Below, in pieces: positions 42,886-55,538 of a DNA stretch of 64,000 nucleotides (its first letter is position 1; every line of letters starts with the position of its first letter). Source of the DNA: Areca catechu (taxonomy: Eukaryota; Streptophyta; Magnoliopsida; Arecales; Arecaceae); NCBI GenBank assembly GCA_021397845.1, contig CM038046.1, forward strand, positions 67,784,021 to 67,848,020, given 5' to 3'. The notes under the pieces are model-generated. The model was not told the DNA's origin and did not search any database. It was given only the letters and a program-made list of their open reading frames with translations. A program made the translations under genes and the position numbers.

Positions 42886-45324
42886 TGAAAGGGATATGCC
42901 CTACATGCCAATCTATGATGTATCTCCCAAACCATTGTAATTGACAATATTCTAATAAAGGCATTATTTTTCATCATACGCTGTGTTTAAATTATATAAT
43001 GAACCCCATAGATTAGGGCTATGATTTTAGGGTTATGATGAGATTATACCAGTGAGACCTAAAGTCTTAAAACCTTAATCTAAAGTATTCCTAGTCAAAG
43101 GAACCCTGAGTAGGGGATCAGGGTTTTTCGGTAAGACTAGCACATCCTATGTATACTGGAGAGGGTGACTGCTCTCACAGTCACTTATGTATGACAATAA
43201 TACTAGGATGTGGGTGCTCATTAGAGAATGAGTTCACTGATATGATCCAACTTGAGAACATCTAATGGAGTCTTAGCTACATGTCAATAGAAGGTTCTCA
43301 TAGTGGAAGTGGTACAAGTAATCCTTTGACCTGAGACTGCCATAAGTACCTTATATACATGAACCCATGCTTTGGTTCAATTCTAATCATGACACTGAGT
43401 CATGCACAGGATTGATACTGGGAATGGTGAATTGGATATGAAGGTAATGAGAAGGTCAACAAGGAATCGATCACTCTTAGTAAGAGGAGAATGCATCTAG
43501 CTAGTTATCAATCGGATGATAATTCAGGGAATCTTTGATCAAAGTAAAGATATTAGATATGATTTCTAATATCAAGATAATTGAATCATCAATATAATAT
43601 TGAGCTAGAAATGAATGTAATATTGGAATTGACATATATCCATATCCATAATTTTATTCTGGGTGCAGGCTGATCGAAGGATTTAATTGTACAGTAACTT
43701 TCTATTGAAGGGTAGTTTTGGTATTTCACCAGAATTTCCATATCTTTCGGGTAGACATGACACGTTGCTAGACGTCAATCTTGTCTTGTGGGTTGATTAA
43801 ATTGAATGATCACTTATTAGGAAGAGTCCTAATTGATCATAATCGGGTAAGCCCGATTTGACCTAAATCGATTAGAAAGAGTTCTAATCAAGTTAGGTCA
43901 ACTTGTATTCGAACCCACTGCTGGCAAGATGTGGAACCCAATGGGTCACATACTTAAGAGAATTGATCAAGGGTTTAATTTTGTAATTAAATCATTTTGC
44001 ATGATGACACTCTAGCAGGTGTTGCAAATCCTAGCTTCTATTCGAATTAGATTCGAATTAGGGTTCCGGATTGGTTCAATTTGGGTTCTAATTGGATCTA
44101 ATTAGACCCTAATTGAGTTTATAGGGATTATGGCTAACCCTATTGGCTAACTAAGTATTTAGGCTAGCCCCCCAACAGCCCCTTATTCTTTTCACGCCAA
44201 AATGCCAAGAGTCCATGCGTTAATGTTCTCTTGGCATGCCATTTGGAGGAGTCAATGGGTGCATGGACTCTTGGCGCGCCCACTTAATTCTCCGATGAAT
44301 TAATATGGGGCAGCCTTTCTTTCTCTCCATTAGCACCTCAGATGTGTCCCCTTGGATGGGAATCCAATGGTTGATGGTTTTTTAAGAAAGGAAGAAAGCG
44401 CTTGTTGCTTCCCGATTGCCCGAAATAACATCTCTTCGGAGATTTAAATTCGCGACTCCTTTCTTTTAAAAATATCATGACTTTTCCTTTAAGAAAAACA
44501 ATGGGATTTAATCTGGAAGGCCGTGAGAAAGAGGGAAGGGGCATGAGAAAATGAGAAGGGCGTGAGAAGGAGTTTACGGAGAGTTGTGTGGGCGCCTCTC
44601 TGAAAACTATTTAAGGGGTCAGGAAAATCAGAACTGGGCGATTGTAATCTGAGTGATGCTTTTATTTTTCCTACTTCCTCTCCAAAAAAATCCTTCCCTC
44701 TTTTCTTGTTTTACATTGTTTCCTTTACAGAGGACTCCTCTGTCGAAACTCTGTTGCTGAACAAGAATAAAAGAGAAGGTCTCCGACAGTAAAGGAAAGA
44801 AGGAGTTCTGATTTTCTTTCCTCTCTTTCTAACATTAAGACATTCTTGTCTTAATTTATCCTCCAATTTAAGACAAGCCTATATCCTCTTAGGACAAGGT
44901 CTTATCTTCAAGACAAGGGTGTCTTAAAGGGCCAAGGTCTTAGTGGAAGGAGGAGAAGAGATCAAAGAAAGGGAGACAACCTCTTGTGTGGAAGAATTCC
45001 AGCCATAATCCGAAGAATTGAGTTCTAGGAAGAAGAACTCAATAGGAGGAACCATTGGACAAGAAGATAGTGTTCTTGATCATTGCTCTGTGTGGATCAC
45101 CATCGGAGGGTGGACACCTGGACACCTGGTGAATTCAGTTAGCCCCTTCAACTTCAAGTTTGTTGGAATAAGCGATTACAGGTTGGTACCCTAATCCTAA
45201 TTTGCATAGATATGCTTGTCATATGTTTTAGTCTTATTTAAGGAAGCCTGGTTTAGGGTTTTTGGTGTGAATTTAGTTTCAATTTTGAAATTACCCTTTC
45301 GTTGCATTGCACCGGATCCCTACA
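42886..45324 (+). repeat. A2 5' LTR
   Basis: TGAAAGGGATATGCCC to CCCTACA. TATA-like CTATTTAAGG near 44606. The hairpin pair near 44206-44275 is partly decayed. Confidence 0.95.
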
Positions 45325-45325
45325 G

Positions 45326-45338
45326 TGGTATCAGAGCC
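45326..45338 (+). promoter_or_regulatory. A2 primer-binding site (tRNA-iMet)
   Basis: TGGTATCAGAGCC, one base after the LTR. Confidence 0.95.
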
Positions 45339-45517
45339 ACCTTAATTAGGACTATAATCTATGATAGTTTGCATGTTACATATTAGTTTTTTTTTTAAAA
45401 TCCTAATATGTTACTATACTTAGCATATCTTTGATTGCATATATGTTTTGATGTATGCCACTAGTTAGGGTCTTTCACTCAAACCCTAATTATTATAGAG
45501 ATATGTTTAGTTTTGAA

Positions 45518-45595
45518 GTCATCATACTGAAATAAGGTTGCCCTGGCATAATGGTGGATCCATTATGTGGTAAATGGTTGTCCTAGTATGATGAC
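45518..45595 (+). promoter_or_regulatory. A2 leader two-tier stem-loop
   Basis: Same outer (11-bp) and inner (8-bp) pairing as A1 23541-23618, unchanged. Confidence 0.7.
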
Positions 45596-45985
45596 ACACT
45601 TAGCACATATTTGTTTATAAGAGTGATATGTTGATTGTGATACGTTCTATAAGAATGTGCTGGCAATTTAAAAATCCCTCCTTTTAAAAATTATATTAAG
45701 TCTTAGTATGTTTAACTAATAAGCATCACTAGTCATGATGTACATTTGATCATTCGGTGTCTAGAAAGGTGGTTCTGGGAAGGTAAAGAGAATTGTGGTT
45801 TTTAATTGGTTCCGTTGATTGACCTGGCCAATTTTTATTAGTGTCTAGGAAAGTAATGGGTGGACTCCCACATCTCTTCCACTTGCCTGGCCGATTTGAT
45901 TAAATTTAAATCTTGAATAAAATGCTTAGTGTTAAAAATACTATATATTGGCCTTCCTTCATGCTGGAACATTATTGTGTTATGA

Positions 45986-46313
45986 ACCACATTAGGTTTG
46001 TTGTGTTATCTGCAAGACCTAATATGGTGATTGACATGATACTAGTCTAGTGCATATATATGCTTACAGTATATTCAGTATAATGCTTTGTTGTGTTATC
46101 TGCAAGGGCATTATATTTGAGTATTGATTGTATAGAAATGAAAGGGTCTTGACTTAACTAGAACATTATGGTTTGTTGTGTTTTCTGCAAGACTAATAAT
46201 GTTCTAGAGGCAAAGTTACTTCTTGAGAATTATATGAGATATAATTGGAAGAGTTTCCTTCCTTTGAGCTTATAAAATATTTGTTGTGTTTTCTGCAAGA
46301 TCTTTTATAAGTT
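45986..46313 (+). promoter_or_regulatory. A2 leader array of four hairpins with a common 19-nt loop
   Basis: Loop cores at 45998-46016, 46088-46106, 46173-46191 and 46281-46299. The first two read TTGTTGTGTTATCTGCAAG and the last two TTGTTGTGTTTTCTGCAAG. Full hairpins: 45986-46028, 46077-46117, 46158-46207, 46267-46313. The last stem has one mismatch relative to A1. Loops here are purer than in A1, suggesting this is the ancestral loop. Confidence 0.85.
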
Positions 46314-46403
46314 ATTAGGATCTTAATCTCACTAAGAAAACCCGATCAGGGTTCTTCTTGATTATCATAGTGAGGGCTATGATTTTTGATAAAATAGTGG
46401 GAG

Positions 46404-46437
46404 ACATAATTAAATTGAAGACCTAATTTAATTATGT
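46404..46437 (+). promoter_or_regulatory. A2 leader hairpin near gag start
   Basis: 13-bp perfect stem with loop GAAGACCT, identical to A1 24432-24465; ends 53 nt before the gag ATG at 46491. Confidence 0.75.
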
Positions 46438-46490
46438 AAGTCATTTCATGGTTGTTTTCTTATGTATTGTTCTTTATTAAATGTAGATAA

Positions 46491-47330
46491 ATGGCATCTT
46501 CATTATCATTGCGAAGTATCTTAGACACCAACAAACTGACTGGTCTGAACTATGTGGACTGGTTGAGAAATTTAAAGATTGTACTGAGTTCAGAAAAACT
46601 TTCTTATATTCTTGATACCCCTAGTCTTAATCCACTAGGGGATGATGCCACAGAGGAAGATATGGCCACATACAAAATGTGGCAGAATGACTCCCTTACT
46701 GTCAAGTGTATCATACTAGCGTCTATGACCAATGAGTTACAGAGACAGCATGAAAGAATGGATACTCAATCCATAATGCTCAATTTAAAAGAGCTTTATG
46801 GAGAACAAGCAGAACTGCTAGATATGAAATATCTAAGCAGTTATTCCGTGCTAGGATGACAGAGGGAACATCCGTTCAGGATCATGTTCTGAAGATAATT
46901 GACTTAATCACCAGATTGGGTCAATTAGGTTTTATTATGGATGGGGAGTTGAATCAGGATTTAATCTGCATTCACTCCCGTAGTAATTTTCTCAATTTGT
47001 CTTGAATTATCACATGAACAAACTGAAAACTTCCTTGCCTGAGTTGTTAAATATGTTAAAAATAGTGGAGAGCCACGTTAAGAAAGAAAAGGCTCCACTT
47101 CTTCTTGTTGATAAGACCAATAAGAAGAAATCAGGCAAAAAGGGTTTTAATAGGAGGCTAAACCCTAAGGGTGGCATCAATAAGAATAAGAAAGGAAAGA
47201 TGGCCTCAAAACAGTCAACCTATTTTTTTTGCGGCAAAGCGGGATATTGGAAAAGAAATTGCAAGGCTTACCTTGCAACTGTGAAGCCTGGTGCATCAGA
47301 TGCACCAAAAGGTTGTATGAGATACATGCT
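46491..47330 (+). pseudogene. gag: A2 gag
   Basis: MASSLSLRSILDTNKLTG start, same as A1, with Gln restored at the A1 stop (KMWQND). A one-base deletion near 46806 shifts the frame to a TGA at 46857; another near 46968. Zinc knuckle now reads YFFCGKAGYWKRNC (first Cys is Tyr, His to Tyr in GYW), so RNA binding would be lost. Another one-base change after APKG shifts the frame near 47312. Confidence 0.9.
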
Positions 47331-48630
47331 ATATTGACATTAAATTCGTCTATATCAAATACTTGGGTATTAGATACCGCTTGTGGTTACCATATATGCA
47401 AATCTTTGCAGGACCTCCACAAGCTTAAAGTATTGAAAGAAGGTGACTTCAATCTCTACGATGCTAGTGGTGATATCATCCAAGCAGAAGCTGTAGGGAC
47501 CTATATTCTGAAGTTGCCTTCAGGGAAGATCTTTGAGTTAGAAAATTGTTATTATATGCCTAAGATTATTAGGAACATTATATCTATTCCTTTGTTATTA
47601 AAACAAGGATATGTAATGGATGTAACGAGCACTGGTTGCTAGATAATGTTGTCTAATAAAATTATTTGTTCTGGCATATTTAGCAATGGGCTCTTAACTC
47701 TTTCTTCCAATGATAGTGTTTTTCATGTCAAAAATAAAAGAAAAAGAAAAGACTTTAATGATAGTTTACTTTGGCATCATCGACTTGGTCATGTTAATGA
47801 GTCTAGGATAAGCAAGTTATACAAGGAAAAGTTCCATGATCCTTATGATTATAAATCATTAGGAACTTGCGAATCATGTCTCATGGGTAAGATGACCATG
47901 ACTCCATTTACTAGACATGGAGAAAGGTCAACTGAGTTATTAGGACTTATACATACTGATGTATGTGGTCCAATGACAACTAAGGATAGAGGTGGATACT
48001 CATATTTTATCACTTTTATAGATGATTAATCTAGGTTCGGATGTGTGTATCTTATAAAACATAAATCTGAAGCCTTTGATAAATTTAAGGAGTATCGAAG
48101 TATGGTCGAAAAACAAACCGGGAAAAGTATTAAAGTTCTTCGTTCTGATCGAGGAGGAGAATACTTATCCACGGAGTTTTTAGACTATCTTAAAGTTAAT
48201 GGAATTCTTTCTGAATGGACCCTTCCTTATACACCACAGCTAAATGGTATAGCTGAAAGGAGGAATCGTACCTTATTAGATATGGTACGATCCATGATGT
48301 GCTTCACAAATTTATCCATTTCCTTCTGGGGTCATGCCCTAGAAACTGATGTTTACATTCTGAATAAGGTACCTTCTAAATCCGTTGTTAGTACTCCATA
48401 TGAAATTTGGAGTGGAAAGAAACCGTATCTTAAATATTTTAAGGTATGGGGATGTCCAACTTATGTTAAAAGAAATTTTGGACATAAGTTGGAACCTAGA
48501 GCGGATAAATGTCTATTTGTAGGATATCCCAGAGAGGGTAGAGGATATCTATTTTACCATCCTACTGAACAAAAGATTTTTGTCAGCAGGCATGCCACTT
48601 TTCTAGAAAAAGAGTTCATTTTAGAAAAGG
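47331..48630 (+). pseudogene. pol: A2 protease and integrase
   Basis: WVLDTACGYHIC at about 47365, the same D-T-A site as A1. Stops at 47640-47642 and 48027-48029. Pre-integrase LWHHRLGHVNES and CESCLMGKM; core IHTDVCGPMTT, RSDRGGEYLS and LNGIAERRNRTLL (open from 48045). VWGCPTYVKRNF and CLFVGYPREGRGYLFYHP are intact where A1 is shifted. Confidence 0.9.
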
Positions 48631-50399
48631 GCAATGGTAGAACTGTTGAACTTGGAGAAGTACAAGAAACACAGATAGACAGTTCTCAACCATTAGAACA
48701 TATAGTTAGGACAGAACCAGAAAACAAAACTCCTCCCCGTAGGTCTGATAGAGTGCCACGGGCACCTGAGAGGTATGGGTTTATTATTGAAAATAATGAA
48801 GCCCAAGTCATTCAAAATGATGAACCTCTGACCTATACGGAAGCTATCTTAAGTACTAATTCAGATAGATGGCAAGAAGCCATGGAATCTGAGATAGACT
48901 CTATGTATGTAAACCAAGTATGGTCTTTGGTCGATGCACCAGAGGGTGTTAATCCTATTGGGTGCAAATGGATCTATAAGAAAAAGATTGGGGCTGATGG
49001 CCAAGTTGAAACCTATAAAGCCAGATTAGTGGCAAAAGGTTTTAGACAAAAATAGGAAATTGATTATGATGAAACATTCTCACCTGTTGCCATGCTCAAA
49101 TCAATCCGGATTTTACTTGCTGTAGAAGCATACCACGATTATGAGATCTGGAAAATGGATGTAAAGACCGCATTCCTCAATGGTTTCCTTGAGGAAGAAG
49201 TCTACATGTCACAGCCAGAAGGTTTTATTTCAAAGAATAAACCTAATCAAGTATGCAAGCTAAAGAAATCCATTTATGGATTAAAGCAAGCTTCAAGGAG
49301 TTGGAACATCCACTTTTATGAAACTATTAAAAGGTTTGGTTTTATCAAAAATGTGGATGAACCCTGTGTTTATAAGAAGACTTGTGGGAGTGCCATAGTC
49401 TTCTTGGTTCTGTATGTAGATGACATACTCCTCATTGGGAATGATATCCCAATGTTGCAATCAGTCAAGGTTTGGCTATCAAACCAGCTTTCCATGAAAG
49501 ATTTAGGAGAAGCATCCTATATACTAGGTATTAAGATCTATAGAGATAGATCTAAGAGGATGCTAGGTTTATCCCAATCTAGGTACATTGACTTAGTGCT
49601 GAAACGATTCAGCATGGATGGAAGTAAAAGAGGTTATCTTCCTTTGAGTCAAGGCATACATCTTTCTAAAAGGATGTCTCCAAAGACACCTGAAGAAAGA
49701 AATAGACTGAATTCTATACCTTATGCTTCGGCAATTGGGTCCATAATGTATGCCATGTTATATACCAGGCCTGATGTGGCATATGCTTTAGGCATTGTCA
49801 GTAGGTTTCAGGCTGATCCAGGAGAGGATCATTGGAAAGCAGTTAAAAATATTCTTAAGTACCTGAGAAGGACTAAGGATATTTTTCTGGTTTATGGTGG
49901 TTCTGATCTTAAATAAGAAGCTTATTCTGATTCTAGTTTTCAATCAGACCTTGATGATAGCAAATCCATTTTGAGATATGTTTTTATCCTAAATGGTGGA
50001 GCAGTGAGTTGGAAGAGTACCAAGCAGCAGACTGTAGCTGACTCAACCACAGAGGCAGAATACATAGCTGTCAGTGAAGCCGCCATGGAAGCAGTCTGGA
50101 CGAAGAAGTTCATCACAGAGTTGGGTGTTGTTCCTGAGATTGAAAACCCAGTGCCACTTTACTGTGACAACACTGGGGCTGTTGCTCAAGCTAAGGAACC
50201 AAGAGCTCATCATAAGTCCAAGCACATTCTGAGACGCTTCCATCTCGTCCGAGAAATAGTAGAAAGACAAGATGTCTATATAAATAGAGTTGATACAAAG
50301 AACAATGTAGCAGACCCGTTCACTAAGGCTTTACCACAGCGAGAGTTTGATCGCCACCTCGAGTGTATGGGATTAAGATTTAAAGGCGATTGGCTTTAG
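48631..50399 (+). pseudogene. pol: A2 reverse transcriptase and RNase H
   Basis: NPIGCKWIYKKKIGADGQ then TAG at 49053-49055 (shared with A1), MDVKTAFLNGFLEEEVYM, SIYGLKQASRSWN, active site YVDDILLIG (about 49411-49437), DLGEASYILGIKIY, YASAIGSIMYAMLYTRPDVA. A one-base difference near 49914 gives a stop. RNase H DSTTEAEYIAVSE, YCDNTGAVAQAKEPRAHH, ADPFTKALPQ, ending GDWL at 50399. Only the shared TAG and the 49914 lesion break this part. Confidence 0.92.
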
Positions 50400-50412
50400 T
50401 GCTAGCGGGAGT

Positions 50413-52852
50413 TGAAAGGGATATGCCCTACAAGCCAATCTATGTTGTATCTCCCAAACCATTGTAATTGACAATATTCTAATAAAGGTATTATTTTTCA
50501 TCATACGCTGTGTTTATATTATATGATGAACCCCATAGATTAGGTCTATGATTTTAGGATTATGATGAGATCATACCAGTGACACCCAAAGTCTTAAAAC
50601 CTTAATCTAAAGTATTCCTAGTCAAAGGAACCTTGAGTAGGGGATCAGGGTTTTTCGTTAAGACTAGCACATCCTATGTATACTGTAGAGGGTGACTGCT
50701 CTCACAGTCACTTGTGTATGACTCTAATACTAGGATGTGGGTGCTCAATAGAGAATGAGTTCACTGATATGATCCAACTTGAGAACATCTAATGGAGTCT
50801 TCGCTACATGTCAATAGAAGGTTCTCATAGTGGCAGTGGTACAAGTAATCCTTTGACCTGAGACTGCCATAAGTACCATATATACATGAACCCATTCTTT
50901 GGTTCAATTCTAATCATGATACTGAGTCATGCACAGGATTGATACTGGGAATGGTGAATTGGATATGAAGGTAATGAGTAGGTCAACAAGGAATCGATCA
51001 CTCTTAGTAAGAGGAGAATGCATCGAGCTAGTTATCAATCGGATGATGATTCAGGGAATCTTTGATCAAAGTAAAGATATTAGAGATGATTTCTAATATC
51101 AAGATAATTGAATCATCAATATAAGTTTGAGCTAGAAATGAATGTAATATTGGAATTGACATATATCCATATCCATAATTATATTCAAGGTGCAGGCTGA
51201 TCGAAGGATTTAATTGTACAGTAACTTTCTACTGAATGGTAGTTTTGGTATTTCACCAGAATTTTCATATCTTCCGGGTAGACATGACATGTTGCTAGAC
51301 GTCAATCTTGTCTTGTGGGTTGATTAAATTGAATGATCACTTATTAGGAAGAGTCCTAATTGATCATAATCGGGTAAGCCCGATTTGACCTAAATCGATT
51401 AGAAAGAGTTCTAATCAAGTTAGGTCAACTTGTATTCGAGCCCACTACTGGCAAGATGTGGAACCCAATGGGTCACACACTTAAGAGAATTGATCAAGGG
51501 TTTAATTTTGTAATTAAATCATTTTGCATGATGACACTCTAGCAGGTGTTGCAAATCCTAGCTTCTATTCGAATTAGATTCGAATTAGGGTTCTGGATTG
51601 GTTCAATTTGGGTTCTAATTGGATCTAATTAGACCCTAATTGAGTTTATAGGGATTATGGCTAACCCTATTGTCTAACCAAGTATTTAGGCTAGCCCCCC
51701 ACCTGCCCCTTATTCTTTTCACGCCAAAATGCCAAGAGTCCATGCGCTAATGGACTCTTGGTGCGCCATTTGGAGGAGTCCATGGGCGCATGGACTCTTG
51801 GTGCGCCCACTTAATTCTCCAATGAATTAAGATGGGGAGGCCTTTCTTTCTCTCCTTTAGCACCTCAGATGTGTCCCCTTGGATGGGAATCCAATGGTTG
51901 ATGGTTTTTTAAGGAAGGAAGAAAGCGCTTGTTGCTTCCCAGTTGCACGAAATAACATCTCTTCGAAGATTTAAATTCGCAACTCCTTTCTTTTAAAAAC
52001 ATCGCGACTTTTCCTTTAAGAAAGGCCATGGGATTTAATCTGGAAGGTCGTGAGAAGGACGAATGGGGCGTGAGAAAATGAGAACGGCATGAGAAGGAGT
52101 TTACAGAGAGTTGTGTGGGCGCCTCTCTGAAAACTATTTAAGGGGTTAGGAAAATCAGAACTGGGCGATTGTAATCTGAGTAATGCTTTTATTTTTTCTA
52201 CTTCCTCTCCAAAAGACTCCTTCCCTCTTTTCTTGTTTTACATTGTTTCTTTTACAGAGGACTCCTCTGTCGAAACTCTGTTGCTGAACAAGAATAAAAG
52301 AGAAGGTCTCCGACGGTAAAGGAAAGAAGGAGTTCTGATTTTCTTTCCTTTCTTTCTTATATTAAGTCATTCTTGTCTTAATTTCTCCTCCAATTTAAGA
52401 CAAGCCTATATCCTCTTAGGACAAGGTCTTATTTTCAAGACAAGGGTGTCTTAAAGGGCCAAGGTCTTAGTGGAAGGAGGAGAAGAGATCAAAGAAAGGG
52501 AGACAACCTCTTGTGTGGAAGAATTCCAGCCATAATTCGAAGAATTGAGTTCTAGGAAGAAGAACTCAATAGGAGGAACCATTGGACAAGAAGATAGTGT
52601 TCTTGATCATTGCTCTGTGTGGATCACCATCGGAGGGCGGACACCTGGATGCCTGGTGAGTTCAGTTAGCCCCTTCAACTTCAAGTTTGTTGGAATAAGC
52701 GATTACAAGTTGGTACCCTAATCCTAATTTGCATAGATATGCTTGTCATATGTTCTAGTCTTATTTAAGGAGTTCCTGGTTTAGGGTTTTTGGTATTAAT
52801 TTAGTTTCAATTTTGAAATTACCCTTCCGCTGCGTTGCACCGGATCCCTGCA
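50413..52852 (+). repeat. A2 3' LTR
   Basis: TGAAAGGGATATGCC to GGATCCCTGCA, then TSD CCATG. Confidence 0.95.
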
Positions 52853-52857
52853 CCATG

Positions 52858-53961
52858 GTTGGGCTGGACTGAGGTTTGGACTTTTGATATTGGGTTCCTA
52901 ATCTAGTGGTCATGTAACAAATCAAACAATCAAAATAAAATGATGCAACCAAGCATGCAAAAGAGAAAGAAAAGGCTAGTATAATCTGGAGTTTCCTAGA
53001 CCTAGAACCGAAAACTGGGTGGGTCAGCACAACTTACACCTAACCCAATAGCTAATGCTTCTACTGGCCAGGTAGGGGGTGGGAGTGTGGGTGGCCCCCC
53101 CTACTTTTGCAGGGACCCAATAAAAAACCACAACACCACTTAGGTCATTTGACTCTGGACCCCCAGCCTTAGACACCAGCTTTCAGTAATAGCTAAAAGG
53201 TTAAATGCACTAGTTGGCCCACACAGCTCGGACCCGACCTGTTGATGTCTTCTAGCCCACTAGGTCAAATAAGGTCTAATTGATTTTAATTAGGCTTGGG
53301 TTATTATGATGATGAAATCCTGTCCTGATCTGAGATTTTGAGTTTCCCTTAAGATTAGGTTAAAATGATGGTAATCAATGGCCCTAATGCAAGCTAGAAC
53401 AATCATAAAATAAAATATTTTTTTAATGATTTATGATGTGTCAAGTTAGGTTTAAGTTAACTGGGGTTATCAAACAAAGTTTGGCTTGGGATTGGGGTGT
53501 GTGGAAGTTGATTAGGTTTGAGTTAGTCAAGTGCAAAATCAGCGAAAATCAATGAATTACGGTTTCAGTTGTTGTAGAGTTTGACAAAGATCCCAATGCA
53601 GAAAAAAATTAAAAAAAATCTAAAACTGAGGATGGATGGTGATGATGATTCCAACCAAATTTCATATAGAAAAAAAATCATATGATGATGCAAACCTAGG
53701 GTTGTTTTGACTACTATAGAAATTATCAAGATTCTGTTAGGATTTCTATTATGCCAAATTTTAGAAATTTAGGGTTTCACTAAAACTAATTAAAAATTAT
53801 GATAATTACTAGAATAGAATAAATGACATGCAGTGCAAATTTCAAAGAAAGAAAATGTTTATGATGCCAAAATTAGATGAAGCCTAGACACCTAATGCAG
53901 TGGACAGAATGCAGAAATTAGGGTTTGTAAGTGCAAAGCAAATAAAAACTATCCTAAACAT
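52858..53961 (-). other. E untranslated leader
   Basis: No gene seen. Lies between E's primer site and the gag start interrupted by A2. A- and T-rich toward 53600-53950. Confidence 0.5.
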
Positions 53962-53973
53962 GCTCTTATACCA
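53962..53973 (-). promoter_or_regulatory. E primer-binding site, mutated
   Basis: GCTCTTATACCA, reverse complement TGGTATAAGAGC: one C-to-A change from the iMet site. It is three bases from the LTR. Confidence 0.8.
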
Positions 53974-53976
53974 AAC

Positions 53977-55538
53977 TGATGCGAGATGACTCTAAGACTG
54001 CTAAACATGCATGGAAAATAGTAAAATATTTTTTTTATGATTTTTATAATTTTATATGTAGGTTAGATTCCCAAAATAAAGTAAGAACTAGAGGAAAGAC
54101 TAGCAGTGCAAAGAATCATCGGGTCGTAGGCATACTCATGCAAACCAATGAAATATCCAGGACCCAAGAGTTGAGAAACTCCTGATTTATGATAGTTTAT
54201 CTTCATCAAAACTAGATAATCAGAGAAGGGAAGGTTTCTTACCTGTCAGAGATTGAAATTTAAAAGCAGTAGGGTTCACACGCACTCTGATCGAAGCCTG
54301 GAAGAAGAAGCCTCGGTTCCCTTGAATCTGATGGCGAATCTGGGTGGTTCAGGCATCAAAGAAGGCCTCCTCAAGGGAGGGTAAGCACCTTGGAGATCCT
54401 ACAAGCATCAGGGTTAATCAAAATAGTACTTAAAAAATAAAAAAAGGAATTATGGGTTGAAAGGAATCATGATTAGGGTTAGAAGATGGCTGTTTAAAGC
54501 TTGTTGAAGATCTCCTTGCTTGGCGACCTAGGGCACTCCTCCTTGGACGTGTAAAGGCATGGATAGTATTGAGTTAGGATGTGGAAGGAAGATAGGGCAG
54601 CAAGGAATTCGTCCAAATACAAAAACACAACCTAAAGGACCAAAACAAAACACCAACACAAGGTAATAACTCAAAATTTCAGCAAGTTGTATTCGTAAGA
54701 AAGAGATGCTTACAAGAGGGGGAGGGATGGGGTATTTATAGAGTTACCATGCCCTCACTAACCATGGATACACTTGGGATACAAGTCCTCTTCTAAATTG
54801 GAATACAAGTCCTTTCCTAGCCAGGTTAGAAAAATAAATTCCCATTAGGTTAGGAATTGACCTAGTCTTCTCCTTTTTCCTTCATGCTTTGACTATTCTA
54901 CTCAAGGATACCTCTTGGACATGGTCAACACATCAAGGATGCCTAAGAGGGTGTGTTGGGCTTCTAGGGACAGCAAGGGGCTAGCCTAGAGGGGCTTGGG
55001 TGCATGGAATTGGGCCTCTGCAAGCTGGGGTGGCTTGGTAGCCTTGTAGCAGGAATATTCCATGGAATCTTGCTTCTTTAGGGCTTGGGCTTGGCACTTG
55101 GACTTGATTTCTTTGGGCTTGGATGTAGGTGGACCTCTGGAATCATCGGTGCCCTATTCTATGAATGGGCTCTAGAATTTGGAAGGGAATCTGGGCATCT
55201 AGAGGGCATCTGGAAGGAATCAGGATTTTCGGAAGCATCTTGGATCCTGGGTTGTCACACAAAATCCAATGGGCTGATGTAGTAAACTCTGACTCCTGGA
55301 TGTGGCCTGGTGGAACTCCAAAATATGGTAACCTCCTCTCTTGTATAAAAATTAGGCTCATACTGGACTAATAACTGATGTACAGGACTCAAAATACTAA
55401 CTAGGTTGAGGGTTGAGACAAATCAACTAACCTCAACTTATTACAGGACTCAATTCTAGTTGATTACAAAATTTGACAAATGGCTAGGTAAACTAAATAG
55501 GGCCCAGCAATCTATGTCTGATCCTGGTGCCCCCACCA
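53977..55538 (-). repeat. E right LTR (5' LTR of the element)
   Basis: TGATGCGAGATGACTCTAAG to TGGTGCCCCCACCA, 1562 bp. TATA-like box near 54731-54743 (minus). Confidence 0.9.

Larger units (their letters stand above)
42886..52852 (+). mobile_element. A2: full-length Ty1/copia element inside E
   Basis: TSD CCATG at 42881-42885 and 52853-52857. LTRs 42886-45324 and 50413-52852 (2439 and 2440 bp). Primer site, structured leader, gag-pol 46491-50399. Total 9967 bp. LTR pairs look closer to each other than to A1, and A2 lies in the innermost nest, so it is younger than E. Fewer lesions in the RT half than A1, but still not intact. Confidence 0.95.
39317..55538 (-). mobile_element. E: pol-less chromodomain Ty3/gypsy derivative, carrying A2
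   Basis: TSD AAATT at 39312-39316 and 55539-55543. LTRs 39317-40878 and 53977-55538, both 1562 bp; by eye about 6% different over the first 330 bp. On the minus strand they begin TGGTGGGGGCACCA. Internal DNA without A2 is about 3126 bp: leader, gag-like ORF, unknown ORF, integrase GPF region and chromodomain remnant. Protease, RT, RNase H and integrase core are absent, as in F. Confidence 0.9.
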
